Made by a program: the position numbers and the translations under genes. Below, in pieces: positions 34,851 through 48,303 of a DNA stretch of 64,000 nt (within the stretch, counting starts at the first letter, position 1; each line of letters opens with the position of its first letter). The DNA lies in assembly GCA_029959085.1 (NCBI GenBank), contig JARWIR010000001.1:66340899-66404898 (forward strand). Reading direction: 5' to 3'. The stretch is from Nemophila menziesii (lineage: Eukaryota; Streptophyta; Magnoliopsida; Boraginales; Hydrophyllaceae). The notes under the pieces were generated by a model, which did no database searches, was not told the origin of the DNA, and worked only from the letters and a program-made list of their open reading frames with translations.

Positions 34851-36470
34851 GCCATGTTTATTATCAAAGAATAAGCCCCAAGCCTCCTTCTTTCCAGAAC
34901 ACCCAAACTCCATTAAAACTTCACAAAAACTTCACCTAACATCAAAACAACACCAAAATTTCATATTCAAATTCATCCTTACAATTGTTGTAACAACATT
35001 TCCCTACCCAAATCATCCCAAAACTCCTAGAAAACAAGATTTAAATCCAAAAAAGATCAAATCTTTTTTCCAAAATTTATTGAACCATTCTCATCCAAGC
35101 AAGATTCAATCTTACCCACATAGTAAAACATCATCCTTACACGTTTCTCAATCCAAATTACACCTTATTTACCCAAAACAATGGGTAATTCAAAGAGTGG
35201 TATAATTTTGAGTTGGAGGTCAAAGGAGATGACGAGAAGAAAGACGACACTAGCTAGTATGAATGAGATGAGAAGAATCGAAACAAAGAATTGAGTGAGG
35301 ACAAGAGGAAAGCAAGTTAGACTTGTGAGAGTTCAGCAAATAAGAGAAAGGGAAATTCGAAGAAATCTATTAGAGATGAACCGGTTATGGTGGATTCAAA
35401 AGCTCAAGAGAGCGCAATTGTGATTTCTTAAGAGAAGACACCACAACCTCTCCAAATAGAGGCTCCTACACCTGAGATGAGCGAAGCTTTTAGGGCCTTA
35501 TTAGGTATCGCAAAACAAATCATGCCCATATTAGCACTCACAAACAAGAGAAAATTTGTGAAGGAAGTTAAAGGTGAGTACAAGAGATTTATAGAGAGGG
35601 TGAGAGATTGGGATGGAACATATTCATAATGAAGCGTATGAGATTGAGTATTGATCTAGTTTCTGAATTTTATCTTGGCCACATTAACCGAGATAGTGAA
35701 GGTCGATTTCATGTTAGAGACAATCTAGTTACTCTCACTATTGAAGATCTTCGGAACCACTTCGAGTTTAAGAAATTGGTTGGACCATACAAATATCAAC
35801 AAGCAGTGAAGAAAATCGAGTTTTTAGATCGGGAACAACTACATGAGCACATGTTTAGTAAAGAATTAGTGTTAAAAATTAAGGAGAGGTGAAGGCATCT
35901 TGGCCTTACAAGTGACTTCAACCTGATGCAAGGGTATGGCACCATACCCTCACACCATCAACTTTTGGGAACACTCGCACCGCGTAAGTAATAAATCTGC
36001 CATCTTTTTAATTGTGTATTAAGAGAGAAGAAAATAAATGTAGTCTATGTGATATTTGATGGGGTAATGAGATTCACAACCGAGCCACAAAAGGTATTTA
36101 ATTTCAAATTTCACTCAACAGTCACGAGCCTATTGATGAAGGTGAATTTAAAACTAGATGAGAACGAGAAATTTGTGTCCAAACCGAGTACCGACATCGA
36201 TAATGCGTTGATCAAGACAATTTTGAGAAGAGAAAAGTCGAGAGGGGAAGATATCTCTTGCAAATAAAAGGTAAGTGAGCAACTTGACCGAGTATAAGCA
36301 GCTCAAACCTCCTTGTTCAACGATGTGTCACTACTCAGACCAAATCAAGTGCACATCATGACACTCCTGGAGCAAATAAGGCGAGACATCGCGAATGATC
36401 CATCGCACCCTACCTTGGGTATTGATGTCTCCACTTCTGCGATAAATTAATCTATTCATAAGATCATTTT
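34851..36470 (+). pseudogene. Third-ORF (env-position) remnant of host gypsy element
   Basis: A basic, Asn/Pro/Ser-rich stretch to 35205 is followed by broken frames. Open pieces are 35608-35892 (LVSEFYLGHINRDSEGRFHV, then LTIEDLRNHFEFKKL) and 36049-36267 (RFTTEPQKVFNFKFHSTVT, DIDNALIKTILRREKSRG). Athila elements carry an extra ORF after integrase. The pattern EFY...V-x-VRDN-x-V resembles the plant retrotransposon protein seen in the inner element near 49100. No transmembrane segment or signal peptide is evident. Function unknown. Confidence 0.6.
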
Positions 36471-36612
36471 GGGAGTTTATTTGTCTTAAGTGAGGGATAT
36501 TTACCTAATATTCGACATATTGTGTTTTTCCGTCTCTTTTTAGACTTGTTGATATTCATATGTATTTTTTACCTTAATTTTGTGTTAAATGTGTAGCTTT
36601 TACGTACATAGT
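36471..36612 (+). other. Short remnant of host element before outer insertion
   Basis: AT-rich sequence with no assigned function. The last five bases, ATAGT, are the candidate target site of the outer element; the matching copy would be beyond 64000. Confidence 0.45.
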
Positions 36613-38001
36613 TGGTCGCTCCTAGAGTGTGAAATTAATCAAAACTAAAGAAGAGAAGCGACTAACTGCAAGTGTACGGGTCGTCCAAGTAATAAGTGAG
36701 TAAAACAGGATTATCATCTCCACATGGATTGCAAGGTAAGATAAATGTGTTTAGATAAGAAGTTGAATTAATTGAAGATACAAATATTTGTTTTGTTTTA
36801 GATTTAATAAAATACTGATGTAAGAATAAGAATTTAACTAATAACTAAATCTAAATTAAACTAAAGTAGATTACACAAATATGAGAGATATACTTGAGTC
36901 TCGCTAGGGAATTTCCTCGGTTTATATATTTAATGCTTTCGTTTAAGGGTAAAATCAGTATTTTATATTAGTCAGGAATCTATTATCCTCCTAACTCCCG
37001 TCAGGGTAGAATTAGGAGGCTATCCTACGGTATTACATACCCCGTCAGAGCGACTATAAGCTACTCTCAAATGGTTAAGAAATTTTCCCAATTGGCTACG
37101 CGTTAAGTCAAGGCCATCAGGCTCGATAACGAATGTCACTCGCCTATTATCTAGTTCTATAATTAAACCCCCCTTCCTGATGATCTCCACCACTAGCAAA
37201 TAGCGTAATTACTAAAACCTATCTTTAATTTGTGCCTTAAATAAGAATAGTAAACAAGATCCTAATAATAGTCAACATTAATTTAAAATAAGACAATCCC
37301 AACTTCGGAAAACACTAAATTAATTAAACTAGGGTTCTTCCCATGTTGCGATTCTCAAGTATGTATAATTTAGCTCATATTGAAATACAGAAAAGAAATA
37401 AAATAAATGAAATAAATAGTTCCTAAATTAAAACTAAAAAGAACCTAAGGGTTGGAATGACTGGGTTGATTGTGGAGGAAGAAAGCCTTCTCCAGCTTCT
37501 GCCTTTTGCTTCCACGTGTTTCTGCTCTGCCTCTTTCTCAAAAATTTAATATAGAATTAAGTGTACTTATTTAAGAGGTTAAAAAGCCTTATATAGAGTT
37601 GAAATGCGGATTAGGCCTATCTTTTTTATTAGAACCACCGAGACAGATTCTGCACCTTTGGGGCTCAGGAAGGGCTATAAATGACGACTTTACAGTTTCC
37701 AATGCTCCTCCACCTTCACTAAAGTGATGTCTTTTGCTCCTTTAACACTTCCTTTTGATCTTTGACTTTAAAATTCACGTATTCTCTTCATCTTGGTGCC
37801 TCCTTGCAACCATGTTCCTAATAACTTCATACTAAATAAGCAAAATAACGCACAAAAGCTCTACAAGTAAAGATATTATAAATTTGAAAGAATAAAGTGC
37901 AATATAGCAAAATATGCCTATAAATCTATCAAAAAATTCCAAATTCAACATAAATTGATGTCTCCTAAGGGGATTTATCTATCACAAATAGGGAGACATC
38001 A
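36613..38001 (-). repeat. 3' LTR of outer gypsy element
   Basis: 1,389 bp, TGGTCGCTCC...GGGAGACATCA on the + strand. TATA box on the minus strand at about 37587-37596 (CTATATAAGG). Two or three CCCGTCAGGGTG-like motifs occur (37006, 37040, and a weaker one near 37166). AGACCCCC at 38002-38009 is the polypurine tract when read on the minus strand (GGGGGTCT). Confidence 0.88.
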
Positions 38002-38260
38002 AGACCCCCAACTCAACCTTTGTCATCCCGACAAAGTAAGAACAAGTAGAGGTCTAAGGTAAGAAGCAAATACAAATCTGAAGAATGATACCCCAAAGAA
38101 AAATTTAAAATAAATATCATATAGTACAACCTAAGAGTAAGAACTAATGCACACATAAACCTATCTTACAAAATCTAACACCAAGATAATTTCAATCCAA
38201 AATAAATTTCACAATGCTAGAAGACTACACTTGATACTTAGCTCGAGATAGTGGCTATAG
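38002..38260 (-). other. Segment next to LTR, outer element
   Basis: CCTTTGTCATCCCGACAAAGTAA and following sequence match the inner element at 46905-47130, so this part is conserved and single-copy. Non-coding. Confidence 0.7.
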
Positions 38261-41200
38261 GGTATTCATCGATCCTTAATTTCTTTGGACGATCCACTTA
38301 ACTTATTCCCTGTTAGAAAAACTATGCATCTAAGAATCACGAGGTCTTTACGGTTATAGCATAGGCTTAGGGACGGTGTGATATGTATATTTGGGAAATT
38401 TAAAGTGAGCTTTTGGATCTCTTCTCACTAACCATCAACATACTTTCCTAGAGTTTGAGTTTACACTTGAATATGTTCTCACTCAACCCATTTGACGCAC
38501 TAATTTAGCGTCCCCAAATTAACCCATAAGCTCTAATGATGATTTCCAAATCATTCCACTTTGCCGGTTACTTTATTTTCATTTATAATAGTTTTTTTCA
38601 TCTTTTTGTAAGATATCCCTGACCCTCATTTTTATGTGAGTAGTCATGTCTCTTATAAGAAAAAATTCAAAGACCCTGGCAAAGGGTTACAATTAATACC
38701 TCATCGACAATTGCGCACATAAAACTAACTCATAAAATTCCCACCCAATGTAATATCCTATGATGAAACCCACCACCCCAAACTCAAGATCTAAAGATAG
38801 GAAGTCTTAGGGTTGAGATTCAAGTGCGGGTCATATAGAAAATCCTATAAAACTAAGAGGATATAGCTTATATCGTGGCCACAAAAGAAAGGTTTACAGG
38901 CTAAAGATGGGGCTAAGAAATATATATCATTTATAATGGGTTAGAAAGCTAAACATGCTCAAATGGATATCAAAGAATCGTCTCTATAATTTTCCTAGCT
39001 ACGTAGTTTCACTCCATTCTTACCTCTAGTTCATAATTAAGTGAGTTCTATACTCATTTAGATCTCACGTTCTACATAATGCTCATTCTTACTAAGTACA
39101 AGCTTACTTCTTTTGCATAGTTTATTAATTTTTCCTATCTACATTCTAGTGTTTTCATGCATTCAAGGTGCGTTATGCATTAAATCTAAGGTCTACTATA
39201 TTCTATCATTAATTTACAAAATTATGCTTATGGGGACGTTCAACAAACTGTACAGACAAATCATTCCTTAAACTAATATTCATTTGGTTTTAAATTTTTC
39301 AAAAAGCGGTAAAAACAGAATAAACGGGGATGAGAACAACGAGTACCCTAGGGTGTTCATCGATCCTTACTTACCCACTTAACTTACTCTCTGTTAGCAA
39401 AAATGATGTTCCACTACGCATCTAAGAATCACGAGGTCTTTACGGTTTTAGCGTAGGCTTAAGGACGGTGTGATATGTATATTTGAGAAATTTGAAGTGA
39501 GCTTACTAACCATAACATACTATCCTAGACTTGAGTTTACACTTGAATATGTTTTCACTCAACCCATTTGGCGCACTAATTTAGCTTCCCCAAATTAACC
39601 CACTAAGCTCTAATGATGATTTCCAAAACTTTCCAATTTTCCGGTTACTTAATTTTCATTTATAATAAATAAAATCACTATTTTTTGTAAGATATCCTTG
39701 ACACTCATTTTTTATGTGAGTAGTCATGTCTCTTATAAAAAAATTCTTTATTTTTTTTTGAAGACCCCGGCAAAGGGTTACAATTAATACGTCGCCAACA
39801 ATTGCGCACATAATACAAATGCATGAAATTCCCACCCAATATAATCTCCCATGATGAAACCCACCAACCGAAACTCAGACTCTAAAGACAGGAAATCCCT
39901 ATGGAAAGTCCTAAGAACGTAAGGCCGGGATATGGCTTATATCGTGGCGACAAAATAAAGGTTTACATGCTAAAATTTATGAGGTTAAGAAGGATATATC
40001 TTTAATAACGGGTTAGAAAGCTAATAATGTCAAATGGCTATCAAAGAACTGCCTTTGTCATTTTCGTAGCTACGTAGTTTCACTCTACACCCACCTTTAG
40101 TTCATAATTAAGTGGGTTCTCTTACTCACATTCTACACACCACTCATTCTTATTAAGTACAAGCTTACTTATGCTGCATTGTACATTAATTTTTCCTATA
40201 TACAATCTAGTGTTTGCATGCATTCAAGGTGCGTTATTCATTAACTCTAAGATCTACTATTTTCTATCATTAATTTTAAAAAAGTATTCTTATGGGGACA
40301 TTCAACAAACTCTACAGTCAAATCATTCCTAAAACTATTGTTTATTTGGTTTTAAATTTTTAAAAAACCGGTAAAATCAACAGGGATGAGAACAACGAGT
40401 ACCCCAGGGTGTTCTTAGATCCTTACTTGTATTGAATGCCCCACCTAACTTATTCCCTATTAGCAAAACTCTTTTTCTACCATGCATCTAAGAATCACGA
40501 GATCTTTTCTGTTTTAGCTTCGGCTTATGGACGGTGTGATATGTATATTTTGGAAATTTGAATTGAGCTTTTGGCTCTCTCCTCACTAACCATCAACATA
40601 CTATCCTAGAGCTTGATTTGCACTTGGATACGTTCTCACTCAACCCATTTGACGCACTAATTTAGCGTCCCCAAATTAACACACTAAGCTCTAATGATGA
40701 TTTCCAAAATTTTCCACTTTGCCACTTACTTTATTTTGATTTGTAATGAAAAAGTGAATTTTTTGTAAGATATCCCTGACACAAATTTTTATGTGAGTAC
40801 TCATGTCTCTTATAAAAAAATTCTTTTTCTATTTTTTTTCAAAGACCCCAGCAAAGGGTTACAATTAATACATCATCAACAATTGCGCACATAATACAAA
40901 CACATAAATTATTAAATAATGTAATCTCCCATGATGAAACCCACCACCCTAAACTCAAGCTCTAAAGACAAGACGTCTCAGAGTTGCGATTCAAGTGCGG
41001 GTCATATGGAAAATCCTATAAATTTAAGAGGATATGGCTTATGTCGTGGTGACATAAGAAAGGCTTGCAGGCTAAAAACGAGGTTAAGAAGGATATATCA
41101 TTAATAACAGGTTAGAAAGCTAAAAATTCTCAAATGGATATTAAGGAACTACCTTTATCATATTCCTAGCACGTAGTTTCACTCCAGTCTCACCTCTAGT

Positions 41201-42600
41201 TCATAATTAAGTGGGTTCTCTACGTTCTACACACCACTCATTCTTTCTAAGTACAAGCTTACTTCTTTTGCATTGTACATTAATTTTTCCTATCTACAAT
41301 CTAGTGTTGGCATGCATTCAAGGTACATTATTCATTAACTCTAAGATCTATATTTTCTATCATTAATTTACAAAAAGTATGCTTATAAGAACATTCAACA
41401 AACTGCACAGTCAAATCATTCCTTAAACTAATTTTAATTAGGTTTTAAATTTTTTAAAAAGCGGTAAGAAAAGAAAAAACGGGGATGAGAACAACGAGTC
41501 CCCCAGGATTTTTATAGATCCTTACTTACTTTGAATGCTCCACTTAACTTACTCCCTATTAGCAAAACTGTTGTTCCACTACGCATCCAAGAATCACGAG
41601 GTCTTTACGATTTTAGCGTAGTCTTAGGTTAGGAAATTTGAAGTGAGCTTTTGGCTCTGTCCTCACTAACCATCAACATACTATCTTAGAGCTTGAGTTT
41701 ACACTCGAATACGTTCTCACTCAACCTATTTGACACACTAATTTAGCATCCCCAAATTAATCCACTAAGCTTTAACGATGATTTCCAAAACTTTCCACTT
41801 TGGCGATTACCATATTTTCATTTATAATAAAATAAAAAAATTCACTTTTTTTGTAAGATATCCCTAACACTCATTTTTATGTGAGTAGTCATGTCTCTTC
41901 TAAAAAAAAATTTCATTTTTTTTTCAAAGACCCTGGCATAGTATTACAATTAATACATTATCAACAATTGTGAACATAATACAAACACATAAAATTCTCA
42001 CCCAATGTAATCTCCCATGATGAAACCCACTACCCCAAACTCAAGCTCTAAAGACTAGAAGTCTCACGGTTGCGATTCAAATGTGGGTCATATGGAAAGT
42101 CCTATAAAACTAAGGGGATATGGCTTATATCGTGGCGACAAAAGAAATGCTTACAGGATAAAAATGAGGCTAAGAAGGATAATCGTTAATAAGGGGTTAG
42201 AAAGCTAAAAGGAAATAATGGCTATCAAAGAACTGGCTCTATCATTTTCTTAGCTACGTAGTTTCACTCAAGTCTCACCTCAAGTTCATAATTAAGTGGG
42301 TTCTCTACTCATTTAAATCTCACATTCTACACATCACTCATTCTTACTATGTACAAGCTTACTTATTTTGCATTGTTAATTAATCTTTCATATCTACATC
42401 TAGAGTTTGCATGCATTTAAGGTGCGTTATTCATTAACTCTAAGGTCTACTATGACCTATCATTAATTTTAAAAAAAATTATGCTTATGGGGACATTCAA
42501 CAAAATCTACAGTCAAATCATTCCTTAAACTAATTTTTATTTGGTTTTAAATTTTTCAAAAAGCGGTAAAAACGTAAAAAAAGGGGATGAGAACTAGTAC
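38261..42600 (-). repeat. Four-unit ~1.08-kb tandem array in the 3' region of the outer element
   Basis: AGGGTGTTCATCGATCCTTA (variants) starts at 38261, 39350, 40406 and 41505, spacings of 1089, 1056 and 1099 bp. Each unit ends ...AAAAAGCGGTAAAA-N-GGGGATGAGAACAACGAGT. Other shared marks are CGGTGTGATATGTATATT, GCAAAGGGTTACAATTAATAC and GGCTTATATCGTGGCGAC. The inner element has one copy of the same unit (about 47141-48215). No coding content. Confidence 0.93.
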
Positions 42601-42639
42601 CCCACCCCCCAACTCATAACTAAATGTGTCCGAACGACT

Positions 42640-42999
42640 CGAAAAAGACTCTAAAGCATTAAAAACTAACTATTATACACTAAAACAAATAAGCAATTAG
42701 GGAGAGGGTTTAGAAAACGTTACACGACCATTGCGCATCTCCTCGAACTCGCAATTAGAAAGGGTCTCATGATTTTCAAAATTATCAACATCTTCTTGCG
42801 GAGTTGAGGAAGAATTTGATCTATAACAATTGGTTTTCTGTGACTGGAACTCTTTTATGCTATACATGTGTTGTTGTGTTGGCACCTCAGGCTTTGATTT
42901 CTTCTCACATGGTTCCAACTAATTTCTTGTTCGTTATGATATGTCTCTTCCTCTTGTCATCCAAACCAACCCCAACTCAAGATGTACCAAGTATGGAAT
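42640..42999 (-). pseudogene. Third-ORF C-terminal fragment, outer element
   Basis: A minus-strand open stretch of about 73 codons (42697-42918) with no recognised domain, in the place of the C-terminal part of the inner element's third ORF. About 1 kb of the ORF found in the inner element is missing here. The apparent start codon is not ATG, so it is a fragment. Confidence 0.5.
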
Positions 43000-43982
43000 A
43001 AACTTATGAATGGTTGGTGTTTCTTGAGATTGTTGTATGGAGTAAGCTTTATTTGGTGTTTGGGTGGTGGTTTATGAAGAACAAGGGAAGGAATTTAGCT
43101 TACTTGTGGTGGAAAAAATCTTGAAAAATTGATAATCATTGGTGCTTTCGATTTTGTGGAATGGATTTCATGATGATTTTATGTTTTATGATGGATGAAT
43201 GGGATATTTGATGGTGTTTTGGTGTGTTATTATGGTTTGATCAAGCATTCTTGGTGTTTTAATGGAGTTTTGGACTAAAATATAGTTGTTGTGAGGTTGA
43301 AGGAGGCTAGGATTAGGGTTCTTTGATATCAGAAACCCTAAGGACTCATTTTCATGTTCATGGACGCCGACGCACCGGTATGCTGGTTATCTGGCCGGCT
43401 AGCCGGCCTTGTATTGCGTGTTCCCAGACCGTGGCCTGGTTGGGAACGAATGACGACACGGTCGCACATTGGTATGCCGCCGAGAGAGATTGACATGCCG
43501 GTCCTATGCTTCAATGTTTCTGACTCCATACCATGAGCAAAGCGTTGCGACCTTTCTCCTTCACCGGCATGCCGCCTAGAGGGCCGGTTAGCCGGCCACA
43601 ATCTCGTAACTTTCTGAATTGAAGGATCTCGACCCTTTGGCACGTGTATCGTTACGGTTTGGGGACCGGCATGCCGCCCAGAGGGCGGTCAAGTCGGTCG
43701 AGTATGGTAAAAAAATTCTGATCTTGACCGTATCGTGACCATCGCGACCATTTGGAGGGAGGCGATACGCCGGCCGTGGGACCGGTATTGCCACCTTGAG
43801 CTGCGAATTTCTCCAAATTGCACTAAACTCAAAATTATTCCTATCTACACAACAAAATACTATACCTTTTCTCTCCCTTTAGCTATAATAAACACTAAGA
43901 CTCAAAATTGAAAGCACGAACACTTAATAATGTACACAACGAAAGCTATAAACTGATACACAATTAAACTGGCTTTTATTTA
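43000..43982 (-). repeat. Spacer with GCCGGC-type palindromes, outer element
   Basis: From about 43360 to 43800 there are CCGGCTAGCCGGCC, ACCGGCATGCCGCC-TAGAGGGCCGGTTAGCCGGCC, and ACCGGCATGCCGCCCAGAGGGCGGTCAAG. These are GC-rich and locally self-complementary against an AT-rich background. The open frames here on both strands follow from GC content. Same location as the spacer at 49622-50580 but with different motifs. Confidence 0.7.
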
Positions 43983-45314
43983 ATGTCGTTAAGCGTCGAC
44001 GGGTTACCTCTCGCACTAAGCAGCTTCGAGGAGGTACATGACCTCCCTAGGATGTGTATCTTCCTTGCGATTAGTATTATCGCCTCTATGGTAGACTTTC
44101 AATCGATTCCCATTCATCATGACTGTGCGGTGCTTGATCGGATGTTCAATCTCTATAGCTCCATGAGGCAAAACTTTGGTCACAACATAAGGACCTGACC
44201 ACTTTGATGTCAACTTCCCCGGATAATTACTGAACTTGGAGTTATATCTAAGGACCTTCTCTCCAACTTCAAACCCTTTCTCACAGATTCAGTTATCATG
44301 CCATTTCTTCATCTTTCTTTGTAAAGCTTAGCATTCTCATATGCATGAAACCAAAACGCATCAAGTTCATTTAGTTTCATCATTCTACTTTCTACGGATA
44401 GGATAGAATCTAAGTTCAACTCCGCTATCGCCCAATATGCACTTAATTTAAGCTCAAGAGGTAACTGACAAGCTTTACCATAAACCATGTGATACGGAGA
44501 TGCACCAACAGGCGTTTTGAATGCAGTGCGATACACCCATAATGCATCATCTAAATTCATTTACCAATACCTGCGTGTTGGTCCAACGGTCTTCTCGAGC
44601 ACGGATTTGATCTCTCTATTAGAGACCTCAGCTTGATCGTTTGCTTGTGGATGATAAGCAGTAGATACTTGATGTCTCACCCCTATACTTCACTAAGACC
44701 GCCTTCAAGTACTTGTCAACGAAATGTGTTCCTTCATAGGCATCCCATGTCTCGTGAAGATGTGTGATTTCAAGAACTTTATAACCACTAGAGAATTGTT
44801 CAAAGGTAGAGCTACAACCTCAACCTATTTTGACACGTAATCAGCAACTAGTAGGATGTATTGATTTCAATTGGATGGTACAAATGGGCTCATGAAATAA
44901 ATAGCCCATACATCAAATATCTCAACTTTAAGAACATTATTACGTGGCATTTAATATCTCTTCGATATATTACTGGTATACTGGCATCTGTGACACTCTT
45001 TGACATATGCATGACAATCTTTATGTAAAGTAGGCCAATAAAAACCAGACTGAAGTACCTTTGCAGCTGTACGATCACCCTTGCAATGTCCTCCGTAAGG
45101 TGAATCATGACAACTTGCAACTACCACACGGGCTTCACCTTCAGGTATGCATCTTCAAACCATCTAATCACTGCACATTTTGAAGAGGAAAGGATCTTCC
45201 CAAAAGAATTGTTTGGCATGGTGGACTAACCTCTTCTTCTCTTGTGAGTTGACCCCACGGGGAAAGATCCACTCACAATTAGATTTACTATATCTACATA
45301 CCAAGAAGTACTAG
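43983..45314 (-). pseudogene. Integrase portion of outer gypsy element, left of the inner insertion
   Basis: Minus-strand pieces are the C-terminal end (SKWSGPYVVTKVLPHGAIEI, MNGNRLKVYH, about 44016-44213), the post-core part ([30 protein letters not shown], 44309-44560), a degraded DDE core and the zinc region (about 44880-45130). Collinear with the inner element's 50581-51920. The sequence stops at 45314 and continues at 57913 after the inner element. Multiple frameshifts. Confidence 0.87.
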
Positions 45315-46896
45315 TGGTGGGTCCTTGTGTGTTATAAAATAATGCGGATAAAGTAGAGGAACCACTAACTGCAAGTGTACAGTTGTCCCAAGTAATATAT
45401 GATAATCAAGTTCGTTCTCAGGGACGGAATAGGTTGACTCTAATGTTATCAAATAGTGCAATAATTGCATATATGAAAAAGTAAAAGATATGATGTTTGT
45501 TGGGTTTTTTATTAACAACTAAGGTGCAACAATAATTCAAAGACTAAATTAATTAAACTAGAATAGAAATAACGCAAGTAATTGAGGTAGACGCGAGAGA
45601 AAACTAATACTTGAATCACGCTAAGGTTTTACCGCAAATTTCCTAATTAATGTTTTCTTTTAAGGGTTGAATTAATATAATTACGCTAGTAGGGATTCTA
45701 AAATCTCTTAATCCCCGTCAGGGTGGACCTAAACGCTCTCCTACGGTCTTCTAAACCCCGTCAGGGTGATTAAAACCACTTTCAGATGATTAAAACTTAT
45801 CACTTTGGGTATTGGCTAGTCAAGCCTGTCAAGGACATTGGCGGATACCAACGGCAAAAACCTAGTTCTACACCCACCCACCCCCCCAACCCCCCCCCTC
45901 CCCGTCAAGGTGATCCATACGCCACTATATGGAATAGCCTAGGTACTGAAAGTTATCCCTAGTTCATGACTCTGAGGATAATAAATAAGCATAAAGTAAA
46001 AGCCAACGTAAAATAAAAACTCAAATTAAATTATTCATTCCAAATTGGAAAAACACTAATTATTCAAGAATGGGTTCAACCCATGTTGCGATTCTCAAGT
46101 ACAATAAAAACTTAGCTCATAATTGAAATTAAAACGAAAGAAATAAAATTAAGGAAATTCATGTTTAACAGAAAGAGAATAAAATAAAAGACCTAATTAG
46201 GATGTTGAATTTGGCTGTTGAATTGGAGATGTTGAATTCTCCAGTTTTTGGCTTCTTCCTTCTTCCTAGCTCTGCTCTTTTCTCTGACCCTCTAACTTTG
46301 TATAAAATGAATTGTGTGTAAAATAAAGTCAAAAGACATATTTATACTATTAAATTCGGACTTGGGCTATTTTAAATGAATTAATTACATATTGAATGAC
46401 CCAAGTCCACTTTTCAAGTCCAAATCCCGTAACTGATGTAGCACTCTCCACTAAAACGGCTGTAACTTTCTCAATTTGACTCCGAATTGACTCATTCAAC
46501 TTGCTAATTCTCCGTAACTCGATAAGTCACGAATCTTCATAATTCAGAGGCTGAATATATCTTTAAGTAATCGAAATCAGCAATTACCACCAGCCTTTCA
46601 GATTTGCAGCTCAAATTTGTCAACTCCTCGGGACATTTCTTCTAGCTTTTGACTTCTTTACACGATCTAAGACTTCTATTCTTGATTCCTCTCCTTGGTA
46701 GTATTAGAAACCTACACACTTTAAACTAAAACAAACCATTTTACGCGCAAAATCTTAATAAATCAAAAATACTAAAATCTTAGGAGAGAAAATGAAATAT
46801 AACATATTATCGCTAAAAGTATATCGAATTAGTCAAATAATCACCAAATTTGATGTCTCCTAAAGGCATATAAATAGAACAAAAGAGGAGACATCA
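45315..46896 (-). repeat. 3' LTR of inner gypsy element
   Basis: 1,582 bp, TGGTGGGTCC...GGAGACATCA on the + strand. TATA box on the minus strand at 46337-46346 (TATAAATATG). Three CCCCGTCAGGGTG-like motifs near 45713, 45756 and 45899. A C-rich run (about 45880-45902) is longer than in the 5' LTR. Confidence 0.93.
46337..46346 (-). promoter_or_regulatory. TATA box, inner element LTR
   Basis: TATAAATATG on the minus strand, about 550 bp after the LTR start. A change at the equivalent place in the 5' LTR (57353-57362, TATTAATA) weakens the box there. Confidence 0.55.
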
Positions 46897-48303
46897 AGAC
46901 CCCAAACTCAAACCTTTGTCGTCCCGACAAAGTAAAATTAAAAATAAAGGGTTAAGGTGAATGCAGAGATGCAGAAGCTACACCCCAAACCAACACTTAA
47001 AATAAATCTCATATAGAAAACATTAGGAACTAATATACACATACACTAATCATGCAAAATCAAACACAAATAATCAATCTTAAAATTAACTTCATAATGC
47101 TAGAAGGTTATGCTTGTACTTATCTCAATATGATGGCTATAGGGTGTTCCTCGATCCTTACTCGCTTTGAACGTTCCACTTAGCATATTCCTTATTAACT
47201 TACCATTTACCTAGGAATCATGAGGACTTTACGGTTTTAGCGTAGGCTTAGGGACGGTGTGGTATGTATATTCGGTAAATTTGAAGTGAGTTTTTTGCTC
47301 TCTCCTCACTTACCATCAACAACTGTCCATGAGCTTGAGTTTACACTCGAATAACATTCTCACTCAACCCATTTGATGCACTAATATCACATCCCCAAGT
47401 TAACCCAATTAATCTAAGATGATTTTCAAAAACTTCCACTTTGCCGAGTATTTTATTCATTCTTTATTTTTTTCTTTTTCAAATTATTTTCTTTTTCTCT
47501 CTTTTTTTTGTACATAAGCAAACCGGGTTCCCGGATCTTACTGTATTGATTTTTTTTTCGATCTTTTTTTCAATCCCGGCAAAGGGTTACAAATAATAAT
47601 ATCATCTGAAATTGTGCCTCAATACAAACACATACAATTCCCTCCCAATGTAATTTCCCAAAGCTGTACCCACCACCCCAAACTCAAGCTCGAGACAGGT
47701 CTCGAATCGTGATTCAAGTGCGGGTCATTTGGAAATGCCTAATAAAGGTTTAGGATATGGGCTTATATCGTGGCGACAAAAGAAAAGGCTTTAAGGCTTA
47801 AAATTGGGCTAATAAGGATATACTTAATTTCACGGGATAGAAGGCTAAAAAGGTCTCAAATGGCTAACAAAGAACTGTCCCTATCATTTTCCTAGTTTCA
47901 TGGTTCTTCTCTAGTTCATACCTAAGTGGGTTCTCTACTAATTTAGATCTCACGTTCTACAAACCAAACATTTTCCTTAAGTACAAGTTTACTTCTTTTG
48001 CATTGTTTATTAAATCTTCCTATCCATTACCTATGTTTGCATGCAATTAAAGTGAGTTTTATACTAACTCCTAAAGTCCACTATAACTATCATAGATTTA
48101 TCAAAATCATGCTTAATGGGGACATTTAAGATCTTTTACAGTCAAACGCAACTCCGAATTAATTTTATTGAAAGCGATTAAAACAAATAACACGTAAAAA
48201 TGGGATGAGGCAACGAACCCCACCCCAAACTCAAAAAGAGTCGTGTCCCCACGACTCGAAAAGACTCAAAACAAATAAACTAATCTATACTAAATGAGAA
48301 GGG
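46897..48303 (-). other. 3' non-coding region of inner element (single unit)
   Basis: AGACCCCAAACTC next to the LTR is the polypurine tract region on the minus strand. Then one ~1.07-kb unit homologous to the four-unit array of the outer element. A copy of AAACCGGGTTCCCGG sits at about 47520-47535, the motif otherwise found in the post-integrase spacer. No coding content. Confidence 0.8.

Larger units (their letters stand above)
28966..36612 (+). mobile_element. Host Athila-like Ty3/gypsy element (+), truncated and internally deleted
   Basis: Truncated 5' LTR, tRNA-Asp-type PBS, gag, protease, a deletion of RT through integrase, post-integrase sequence, spacer, and a third-ORF remnant. It is cut at 36612 by the outer minus-strand element, so its 3' end, if present, lies beyond the window. 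A solo LTR (32943-34440) sits inside it. Protein segments are collinear with the minus-strand Athila-like elements further right. Confidence 0.82.

Noticed and set aside
43338..43794. Open frames on both strands in GC-rich DNA
   Set aside because: They arise from palindromic GC-rich spacer sequence of the outer gypsy element.
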